Assembly: GCA_008973525.1 (NCBI GenBank)
Contig: WACJ01000515.1
Location: forward strand, 1,240,001 to 1,304,000
DNA: 64,000 nucleotides
Reading direction: 5' to 3'
From: Stenopsyche tienmushanensis
Lineage: Eukaryota > Arthropoda > Insecta > Trichoptera > Stenopsychidae
Shown here: piece after piece, positions 54,705-64,000 of the stretch
Numbering within the stretch: position 1 is the first letter of the stretch
How the letters are laid out: every line of letters starts with the position of its first letter
Made by a program: the position numbers and the translations under genes
The notes under the pieces: generated by a model
What the model saw: only the letters and a program-made list of their open reading frames with translations
What the model was told of the DNA's origin: nothing
The model's database searches: none

Positions 54705-56354
54705 CTAGGGTAGCCCTTATTCTTCGATTTTTAAAAAAATGGGGGAGTCGCCCCGTCATATGATTTTTGCCCTACAAAAATTATATTTTTTAAATTTATT
54801 TAAAAGCTTTGGAGGTGACTACCATAGGCCAAAATTTCAGAAAAACATGTTGTATGATCACATAACTATGAATCCAGTTTATTGATTCTAGTATGCTTAT
54901 AGTCTATTTGAAGTGGAATAGCACACAGAAAGACTCACTACTTCACTACAGTCAACTCTTCTCCACCTCTCTCTTTTCCTAATTCTTTCCAGTGGATATG
55001 CATTGAGATTGAGCTCTGTCCCATACCTTAGTCATTAGCGAGTATCAGTTAAAGTTATCATAGATTGGTGAAGTATTACGTTTATGTTTTAACACTACAG
55101 TGGCAAATACCGGTTTGAGATATGGAGCTTGTATTCTTCTGAAGTAGAAAATGGAAAAATATATACTTTACCCGGCTTGTCGCCATCATATAATGGAAAT
55201 TATGCTAGAAGCTGTAGTGAGTCAATCGTTCGGTCTTCTTAATATCCAATTGTTTAAAAGGTTTAAGAAGAACTGGGATAAAATTAATTAAAGTGATTAT
55301 AAAACATTAATTTATAAGACCACGTTCTCAAAAAATATAGAAAATGTTGCTGTAAACAAGAATTCTTCTGCTCAAAAACAACTTTAAGTATATCAACCTT
55401 GAGATGACTATAAAGTGCTTCTGAATCTTTCCATCATTTATTTGGAAGGAATTGCTGAAAAAAGAGTTTCATTTAGGAAATCTGCTGGTCTTCACTGTGT
55501 TAAATGGATGGCTAAGTTGTATTGCTTGAAGATTTTCCTATTTGAACATCAGTTTAAGCTGACAAAAAAGGAAGATAAATCAGTGAAAGATATATGTATT
55601 TTCAGTCATAATATATATAAAATATTGGTTTCAAGCCCCTGTTGGAAAGTCAGCAACGAGAAATAACTATATTGAAATAACAATTATTGAAAGACCTTGC
55701 ATCCTTTGAAAGTATAAACCAAATGATGGCCAAAGTCGGTGGTGCCTTTTGCATTTTTTGACGTCGAACTTTTAGTTCAAGATAAGAAAAATATTGTAGA
55801 TGCACTAAGAATCGAAGATTTAGAGGATTGCCGGAAAAAAAGCATTGATGTCAAACATATCATCGAAAAAAGCATAGACGACTTTGTGACTAGCCCAGTT
55901 TTGAATAAAGATCAGGAGATTTTGAATAAAGTTGACCTTGGGGAGATGATTCCGATTTTGAGGTTGCAAAGAAAATGGTCCATTCTACGCGAATAGTAAA
56001 TGATATTGCTGAGTGTGGTGGTGCCTTAATGTCAATCGTTTTTGTTGATGAAATATTACAGAAATAAATATCATGATACAAAAAATCAACGCTGTATCCT
56101 GAATATATATTAAAAGGGTATCTTTATTTGTAATTTAAGCATTAAATTAACATATAAAGGTTTTATATTAATAAATACAAGTTAGTGATTAATATACAGT
56201 GTTTTATTTTTTTATTAAAATTCAAACCTTGATAGCGACCCCTAAATATTATTTTTAAAAAAATACTGAAATAGTTTTTAGGGTGGAAAATCAAATAAGA
56301 TGTTGACCGGTCAAATGTTCGAAAAAAAATTAACCCAGAAAAGGACCACCCTAG
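54705..56354 (+). mobile_element. TIR DNA transposon with decayed transposase-like ORF, about 1.65 kb
   Basis: Ends form an inverted pair: CTAGGGTAGCCCTTATTC at 54705 and, on the minus strand from 56354, CTAGGGTGGTCCTT. Inside, on the plus strand, a decayed protein reads ACRHHIMEIMLEAVVSQS with LFKRFKKNWDKIN, then GLHCVKWMAKLYCLKIFLFE and QFKLTKKEDKSVKDICIF (55415-55663), AFFDVELLVQDKK (from 55739), and after a frameshift VAKKMVHSTRIVNDIAECGG ending near 56065. This matches a repetitive arthropod/cnidarian protein family I recognise by motif (CRHHI, WMAK, QFKLT, NDxAE) but cannot name. Two or more frameshifts make it inactive. Confidence 0.82.
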
Positions 56355-56386
56355 CATACACAATACATATTGCATAAAAAATAGAG

Positions 56387-57926
56387 TTATATTCCAGTAT
56401 GAAAATTAATCCATTTCCGGACTGAAGAAACTTTTGCATATATTCCAGGAGATCCCGGATTCACACAACCATTTTCAAATATACCGATGCCTATCAATTT
56501 ATTGTTGACAACCAGTGGTCCTCCGATATCATCCTAATAAAAAACAATTATAACTTTTACAAATTAGATATTTTATAAATAATAACTATTCGATTGATAA
56601 TTTATCATTTACCTGGCAATTAAATTCTTCGCCAGTTGCAATTCCTGCACATAGCATTCTAGGGGTAATCGTAATATTATCGAATGCAAGATTATTTTTA
56701 CAAGTGATCGCATTTATGATCGGTGCTGAATTGGATCTAATGGAGATTGCTGAGTTCTGTAATTAAAATGTATGTTAATCATTGGCTATATGATAATTAC
56801 AAGTTGAAATTGAATCGAAAATTACCATCCCGACTGTATCTTCCCGGACGATTGCGGTAGCTATACTATCTGGAGCAATATCCTGCTCTGATCCAATTTC
56901 AATAACTTGCACATTGTTGCTGAAATTTAATGGCTTCAGCAACATGAGAAGTTGAAAATTATAGTCATAAGGATGGACATCATGGCTTGCGTTGTAATTC
57001 TTATGAATTACGTGCTTCTTTATTTCGTATGTATCACCGATATTATTTTTCGTCATACCAACATTGACAGTTTTACCAAAGTCTCTGTAAAATATAGACA
57101 AAGAGTAAGACATACGTTCTTAATAATTTAATAAATAATGCATATTTAGCTTACTTGCATTGGGCAGCCGTTAGTATCCAATATTGGTCAATAATGGCTC
57201 CTGAACAAACACCGCCATAATTAGCCAAAAAAGGAAATTCAGAATCGGCATCTTGACTTAATTCATTATAATCAATAGAATCATCTTTATTTATATTTTC
57301 ATTAATATCATCATTTTTTGGCTCTTCTTTATCAATTTTATCATCGACTTTATATTCAATCTTATCTGTATTTGTTTCACCATCAATATTTTTTAATAAG
57401 GAATCATGATTTTCGGACAAAGAATCATTTTTTATGGATAAGGAATCATTTTTTACGAAAATAAAGTCATTTTTCTCGTGTAAAGAATCATTTTTCTCAG
57501 ACATAAAATAATTTTTCTCGGACACAGAATCATTTTTCTCGAATAAAAAATTATTGTTCAATACAGCTGGTTTTATTAGAGATGTTTCTATATCACCAAA
57601 AGCACTTTCTTCCGTTTTATCAGAGAATTTATTGATCCATTTTTCGAGTTGTTTTTTCCTCACAAATCTTAAAAACTCATTTTTCGTTTCAATCCATTCT
57701 TCATCTTCATTTTTGGAAAGATTTTCAGCATCCTGTTTATTTAATATAATTATTTGAATATCTGGAACGTTGCTTGCGTTCTGTCTTTGGAGTCAATCCA
57801 ACATTAGGTGGGAAAAAAATACCTAAAAATTATATATCATCATTTAAGGTAATTGATAAGAAATATTTCATTCGATTTTTACTTACAAATAACACTCAAG
57901 ATGCAAAAAGGACTTAAAAGACCCAT
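56387..57926 (-). CDS. Serine protease homologue C: catalytically dead trypsin-fold protein with repeat-bearing pro-region, about 398 aa
   Basis: Paralogue of A and B in the same array, but all three catalytic residues are replaced: His to Gln214 (TAAQC), Asp to Asn258 (DYNFQLL), Ser to Ile353 (QDDIGGP in place of QGDSGGP). The RIVGG activation site is absent (the domain begins near SEFPFLANYGG), the GWG motif reads IVRED, and the specificity position is Phe347. Fold cysteines at 215, 349 and others remain, so this is a pseudoprotease and not random decay. Exons: 57926-57887, 57761-57155, 57084-56826, 56756-56613, 56533-56387. A long acidic pro-region (residues about 15-185) carries heptad-like EKNDS repeats. 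The exon 1/2 junction is uncertain: the strong acceptor in the position used by B (exon from 57822) shifts frame and meets a stop, whereas an acceptor at TTCCAG (exon from 57761) keeps frame. Either an unusual splice site, a sequence error or an incipient pseudogene. Binding, scaffold or decoy roles known for other serine protease homologues are inference only. Confidence 0.82.
57388..57549 (-). repeat. 21-bp tandem coding repeat in gene C (seven-residue units)
   Basis: About seven to eight imperfect 21-bp units run in frame through exon 2 of gene C. The translated units read like FLFEKND, SVSEKNY, FMSEKND, SLHEKND, FIFVKND, SLSIKND, SLSENHD. The array is charged and Ser/Asn-rich, so probably disordered or coil-forming and exposed. 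Copy number is likely to vary among individuals because the DNA units are nearly identical. Confidence 0.9.
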
Positions 57927-57977
57927 TTTGTACAGAAAGTTCTATCAAATCTATAAATTATTGGAACGTGCGGATTT

Positions 57978-58029
57978 ATGACGTTCCACGATAAATTTGA
58001 TTATGCACAATCTACAAGGTGCTTATAAA
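57978..58029 (-). promoter_or_regulatory. Candidate core promoter of gene C
   Basis: A TTTATAA box on the minus strand (58023-58029) lies about 100 bases upstream of the start codon at 57926, and a GATAA-type site is nearby (about 57985-57995). The spacing matches gene B. No transcript data, so this is inference from position and motif. Confidence 0.35.
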
Positions 58030-58947
58030 TCAATACAATTTCAATATAATAATGTAACATCGTCTTTACAATGATACTTTTGAAATGAATCACCCTGTAT
58101 TTTTAATAGCAATAAATATTCAATAAAAGTTATAACCCATAAAATTTAAGTTTGTAATCATTTTTAAAACGTACCGCATTACTGGTAAATATATTGCCAA
58201 TATTACATTTCATTTTAAAATAATTTTACATTTAGATGTGCAATATTATAACTTGTTGTCATTTTTTTGCCCTGTTAGAGACAATTTTGGCAAAGAAGTT
58301 GTCAAAAAATATATTGTTGCTATTTTCAATGGTATTAAAATTATAACAAATATTTGAACACAATCATGCTACTTAATGCATTCAACTGCATATAAAATGT
58401 GTAGAGCTGTACATATTATAACGTTTGTAATTGTACTTATGGCTACAAAGGTTGTTAAAAGATTAACGTCTATAATCTCATACTCAATCGAAAATTAACG
58501 AAGATGGTTTCGAATTCATAGAGAATTAGACGAACGTAAAGTTTTTTGAAGATTTATTAATATTTATGAATATCAACAATCATTAAAAGTTTTAATGTTT
58601 CTTATGCAACGAAAAGTATCTCGTGCAATCGTTGAATTGTTGAATAATTCAATAGATCTATAAAGGAAGAAGCTATGTATAAATGCTGATATAATTGATG
58701 TTGATCATTAAAATAAGTATTCAAGATGATGATGATCGTTAAATTAAGATCAACAACTCTAAAATATATGAATAGATATTTTTATCAAATCAGAATGATG
58801 TTCTTTACCTAAAGTGATATTAATTTACTAGTATGAATGAGGGGCATGTTGGAATATCAATCAAACCAAGTGTTATCACGATTAAAATATCATAGTTTTG
58901 ATCATTTTTAAAATATTGAGAATATTCGACCATTATTTTCAAAACTA
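58030..58947. other. Spacer upstream of gene C
   Basis: AT-rich, no fourth protease copy detected; ends at mariner 3. Confidence 0.6.
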
Positions 58948-59950
58948 TTAGGTTGGGGAATAAGTTCGTAGCGTTTTTATCAACAACTTTTATTTAAACA
59001 AAAATCAATAGTTTTAACAATAAATTAATTAATTATGCATTCGCCGTTACTGTTTACTTCCTCTTCCCACCTCTCAACCAATTTGTCGATGCCGTTCCGC
59101 CAAAAATCGCCCGATCTGGTATCGAAGAATTAGTTGAGCCAGTTTTTAAGGTCGTCTTAATTGTTGGAGATAACGTCTTGATAAGATCACGGTCTTCTTT
59201 GGATGGAGGTCAGACTTGACTCTTGACTTTGGCGTATCTCCTGGAGCCATCCATTCCTTCCTTTGCTTCATGTTTATTTATAGGTACCATTTCTCATCTC
59301 CCGTGACGATTCGGTACAAAAAGCACTGTTTATGACAGCGTGTTGCTCGATGGCGGGCGAGATGTTGAGAAGCAATTTGAAGGCGATTTTCTTTGTTGTT
59401 TTCGTTACGATCGTGAGGCACTCAGGCTCCCAATTTTTCCGGCAAATTCCATTGAATGGAGTTGATTAAGAATTATTTTATGATCGCAATTAATTTTTTT
59501 GTCCAATTCACGACTTGTTTAGCGACCTGTCCCTTTTCAAAAGTGTTTTAAGACGCTCTTCGTCGAATTCAGAAGGTTATTCGCTATGGGGTGTATCGTC
59601 AAGATCAAAAGCGCCATTTTTTAATTTTACAAACCATTTTCGTGCTGTAGACTCAGCTATGACACCTTCTTCGTATACATTGCAAATATCCCAGACTGCT
59701 TCGGCAGCTTTTTGATCTCGATGACAAGCGATGAAGAGTAGGCGTCGAAAATGTTGCTTTTTACCTCCTGGATATTCCATTTTTAAGACTCAAAGGTAAT
59801 AAAAAAATTAAATATTCAAAAATATAATTAACACAGATTTTTAGAATAGAAAGAGTTCTATCAAATGAATGTTATACACTGCATATAGCAAAAAAATGTT
59901 GTAAAACAAAAAAAAATTAAAAAAACGCTACGAACTTATTCCTCTACCTA
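58948..59950 (-). mobile_element. Mariner element 3, internally deleted
   Basis: Ends form inverted repeats sharing GAATAAGTTCGTAGCGTTTT, adjacent to TA on both sides. The minus strand encodes a transposase N-terminus (start 59780, MEYPGGKKQHFRRLL, then NVYEEGVIAESTARKWFVKL), a RIVTGDEKW catalytic motif near 59286-59310 and a C-terminus with SGDFWRNGIDKLVERWEEEV near 59060-59130. The stretch that should hold the second Asp (WWD) is missing and stops interrupt the frame, so it is inactive. Confidence 0.9.
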
Positions 59951-62348
59951 TATTACCAAATGTTTAATTATTTTAATTTAAATTGGACTTTTTGGCTAAT
60001 AATATGACCTCCAAAATATTTTTCAAGGGCTTATTTATTTAACAAGATCTGATTATGAGCTCATTTTCTAATGGTAAATCACTGATCCAATTTTTTTATG
60101 TGATCCTTTTTCAATTAAATATGATTTGTTAATGGCTTCGTTGTGAAATTTGAATATTTCTGAATCCTATTTTTTTGCTTTTCAATGAAATTTTACTTTT
60201 TTCAGTATAATTTTTTGCTCTCTACTTGAAAATACGCTGAGAAAATTTCGCCTTCAAAATTACTTTTAGTGAAGTTGCTATTTATTTCGGACTACTATTA
60301 CCGCATTTCCTAATACAAGGTTTAGTCGGTTGGATATCGTTAATATTATGCATTTGTGCTATTTTACTTGAATTCCATTATGAATAAATCTTTTATTTTG
60401 AAATTAAAACAGCTCTCAATTGCTTATAAAAAGGAAAAAGATTTTACTAAAGTAGACTGAAGATGATATAAGTTGATTTGTTGAATCCTGTACCAATTTC
60501 TTATAAAAACTTTATGGATAATTTTTCAGGAGTAAGCAAAATAATACGCCCTTATTAAAACTATTATACTAGCATGAGATATGAATACAATATTCATGGA
60601 ATCATTTTAAAACTTGCTTTAAATTTTAAATGGAAAAAATCACTAGGACAAATCTACTAAAGCTAGAAGTAAATTTTTCAACCCTCCTCACATGACGAAT
60701 GCATTCGTTTTTATAATTCATGAATAATGCATCTGCAAAAATTGCAAAACCTGCATAAAGATCAGACTATTTTGCATTTTATGATGGCTGTTGAAATTTC
60801 GAGCAATTTTGTCAAAAGCACTGACGTGCATTGATGTCGGAGCTTTCATATGAGTAATAGAGTCCGGTACATAAAATTGCATTCGACATATCAATCAGCT
60901 ATGGAGTGCGTATTTTTTGCGCAGCAATATGCGTTCGATGCACGTTCGGATTTTCGCAAAATACGCTGACAAATATTTCCAACCCACCCCTTTTATATAC
61001 GTTTTCGAAGCTCGGTATTTCAGCCGAATGGCTCTATAGTTTTATAAATGCTGAACGGGCCACCCCTATACCACCCACTATCATCCCAAAATCAATAGAA
61101 ATATTAGACGTAAATTTCAATAACTTATGCCTTAATATTTGCCGCATTATGATGATTTTTTTTTAAGGAAATGTAACATTGTATTGGCGTGTATTGTTTA
61201 AATGCATTGTATAAAAAATATAGATGAACGCTAATCGGTTTCCAATGCTTGAAGGGTTAAAATATTAATCAAAATGTATTATGATCACGTGTATTTTTTT
61301 AATAGTTTGCGAATTTTATTAAGTAGATTTGCATGCAGCGATGATGCTCTCTAGCTTGGCTCACGCTATGGGTTCGTCGATTATAGGTATTTTTCTGCGC
61401 AGACTCCGTGCTGATGATCATTTTCCCCTGCTCACACCCTGCAAACGGGTCCAGCCCCGGGAGCTTGTTCTCATCCCACAATCATCGGATGCATGTTGCA
61501 CACATGTGCGTTGCATTTGTGTGCACGTCCGCGCACCGCATTGATCAGCATCGTGGTCCACAGGTATCATTCCAAAGAGATACGCCTCTGCGATAGCTTT
61601 TTGGAAGTTCAAATAACAACGTCATATTGCCTGATTATGCATAATTGCTATCATTATATACTAGTGAATCCATATTTAATTAAACCTGTAATTTAACAAT
61701 ACAATTGTATCGATTTAAGTGCATCTCTTATGCATTTAGGTTTATTGTAAAGTATTACTAATGGCAATATTAACTTATAATATATGATGGATTTAAATCT
61801 GATTCTTGTTATACTTATTCTTATTTTATATCTGAAATTGATGCATAATTGGCACAACATCGTCTGCTTTTATATATTGTGTTTGATGCTTTATCTGCTT
61901 GATATAATTTTTATAAATTAAAAGTATCTTATTTTGACTGAAATTAATGGCTCAATGAATAGGGATATTTATATAACTACCCTTGGAGCTTTCAAACTCT
62001 CTCAATATATGATACATTGTTATAGAAAGTATCCATCGATGAAGTAACTGCATTAAAAATGAAATATGTATGTTCATTTATCCAACAGCAGACATCATTT
62101 TAAGAACTACAAACAATGCTTATGGTCTCGAGAATGAATAAATAAATTTGACACAAATTGATACATGTTCTTCATGATTACATTGTGCGAGTTATCATCA
62201 CTTTGGAATTTAATACGATAATATCGATAGTAGTATCAATAGAATGTGAACAAGAATTTAATGTAGATCTTATTTCAAGTCTTCTAAATGTATCGACAAT
62301 ATATTTATATAACAAATTGTAACACAATTTGACAAAGATTTTTATTTT
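59951..62348. other. Non-coding with islands at 60780-61180 and 61320-61610
   Basis: The two islands have balanced composition, CpG-containing and low-repeat sequence, with several TGCGCAG/GTGCGTTGCA-type blocks. They look like constrained regulatory DNA more than exons; no frame is convincing. Confidence 0.45.
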
Positions 62349-62470
62349 ATAACACATTACTCAATAAGTTCGTAGGATTTTTCTTCTTCATTTGAGGTCA
62401 TTTTTTCTTCTTCTTCGAACACACTTTGAAAATAGATTCAACGAACTTATTGAGTGAACATGTGTTATGA
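62349..62470 (+). mobile_element. MITE copy 2, mariner-like ends
   Basis: Core 62360-62454 begins CTCAATAAGTTCGTAGGATT and ends with the inverted AACGAACTTATTGAG. The inverted match extends outward through ATAACACAT on both sides, so the full element is about 120 bp. No coding capacity; the same family as 37869-37977. Confidence 0.82.
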
Positions 62471-64000
62471 TTGAAATGCATAATTATTTGTAAAATGTGT
62501 ATACATTTTGCAACTTATTTTTGTTTGGATCATTTAATATGATAATTAGATGGGTGCTAATTTGTTTAAGTGATGAGATATAACATCATTTATTCTTAAA
62601 ATATTTGCTCTACTTTGTGCTTAATGAAGGAAAAATATTAATTTAGAATCATTTCTATTCCAAATATTTGCAACATTTGCTTCTTTGATTATTCAACAGC
62701 TCGAGGATAAGATATAAAATGAAAAACGATTTTCAGTAGATGTTGGTATAGTATTTGAAGAAGTATATTCAGTTTTTAATTTTTTTTTTTGTTACAAATA
62801 CTTAATGATCAATACTATTAAATATGATAGTTTGTAAATTAGGAGTTGCTAAAAAACTCAAAGCAAAATATTTATATTTTACTAGTACTATCTCATAAAA
62901 GAAGTTGTCTTTAAAATGCATTGATTATATTTAAAAAGGAATATGTGTATTTATTATACACATAAATAAATATATTCTATTACCTTCCCTTAATACTATA
63001 ATAGTTAATGATATAATATGTGTGTCATACTCTGGATAATCGTTCACAGTTAATCCATCTGATGCTACAGGCTCTGTGTCACACTTTTCATCAATCATTA
63101 ATAGTTTTTATAAATTCTTTTGATTTATTGTATAATATGTAAGGAAAAAAACTGATTGTATACGTTTTGTAAATTTTATTCTATTAGTGATGTTAAACAA
63201 TATATCTTTAAGGGATAAGACTACATCAGATTATGATGGACATTTTCATAGACAAACATTCAATATTGTTGAAATCTTAAGGAATTTTTGTATAAATGAA
63301 ATAGTTCTGGAATATAAATTATATCATAGAGTATTGGTATTCTCAAAAGTTATCAGTTTTCATTGATTTGTGATCTGTAATTGAAGTTTGATTGAATATT
63401 TGAATCTAATTTGATAATATAAAGTTTTCGTCGATTTTCCGCAGGAAAAATTGAGTCACGAATTTTCATCACCAACACAAGTAGAGTCAAAATCAGCAGA
63501 ACCGGGGTGAGGGGGTGGGAATGGGGTGAAATGACACCGGGTTGGCCGGTCAGGGTGAACTAGCCCTCAGTGTGCAATGCGAGCGCCTCTGCAAGAGTGT
63601 GTCATCATCACCACCAAACATCCTCCACTCTTAAAAAAATAAAATCATTTTTTAAAAAGCCTCCAAAAAAACATTCTAAAAACGAGCTCTAATAAAATGT
63701 TTTACGAATGAATAAAATGGACAAAAATGATTTTTTTGAACATTGGACCCTGGACCATAATATCGTTCCGGTTTAAAAATAATTTATATTATGTGATACG
63801 ATAATTTCATCTGTGTTTTGAGTTCGAGGACGAGAAGAAGTGATCTGTGTTTTAAATTAATTTCACATTTAAAGCATTTATTTACGTAAATTGTTAATAG
63901 CAATTTATGACGAGTGGAGGATAAGACAAAAAGAGGCTCTCGCATTAAAGTTTGTACAAGAGTTGGCACCATCTGGCACAAGAAGTTTAACATCATCAGC
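62471..64000. other. Non-coding, AT-rich, GC island at 63450-63640
   Basis: The island (GGGGTGAGGGGGTGGGAATG) has no coding signal. A minus-strand frame at 63784-63996 shows no recognisable motif. Confidence 0.5.

Noticed and set aside
57554..57757. 67-codon plus-strand ORF
   Set aside because: Antisense to the pro-region of gene C.

Overview
The window is AT-rich eukaryotic DNA with spliced genes, short GT-AG introns, degenerate transposons and long non-coding stretches. The transposon families (mariner, ZBED-type hAT, RTE-type LINE, two arthropod-wide transposase-like families) and the digestive-type trypsins point to an arthropod. A copepod such as a sea louse would fit, but the species is an inference that the sequence alone cannot prove.

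The only well-supported host genes lie at 49.7-57.9 kb: three chymotrypsin-fold (S1) genes in tandem, all on the minus strand. They share one architecture: a tiny signal-peptide exon followed by four exons, with intron phases 1, 2, 0, 0. Gene A (49676-50864, 300 aa) and gene B (52788-53831, 255 aa) have an intact His/Asp/Ser triad, an R|IVGG activation site and the Asp that sets trypsin specificity. Gene C (56387-57926, about 398 aa) keeps the fold cysteines but has His to Gln, Asp to Asn and Ser to Ile, lacks the RIVGG activation site and the GWG motif, and carries a long acidic pro-region with seven-residue 'EKNDS'-like repeats. It is a pseudoprotease grown from the same array, and the most interesting object here. 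Candidate TATA and GATA sites sit about 100 bases upstream of the start codons.

The rest is mobile-element debris and non-coding DNA. There are three mariner remnants (2.8-3.5, 12.1-13.2 and 58.9-59.95 kb, the last two with recognisable terminal inverted repeats). Small MITEs at 37.9 and 62.4 kb have ends resembling the third mariner. Two pairs of dispersed transposase-like elements occur (8.2 with 42.4 kb; 20.5 with 55.5 kb, the 55.5 kb copy having both terminal repeats). There is a ZBED-like hAT remnant at 47.5-48.7 kb, an RTE reverse-transcriptase fragment at 18.8 kb and an unclassified inverted repeat pair (42.9 and 46.8 kb).

Between these, AT-rich sequence is broken by many short GC- or purine-rich islands. 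One, at 34.3-34.7 kb, has a perfect CRE, a YY1-like motif and a 15-bp tandem repeat and looks like a promoter. No rRNA, convincing tRNA, CRISPR array or prokaryotic operon was seen.
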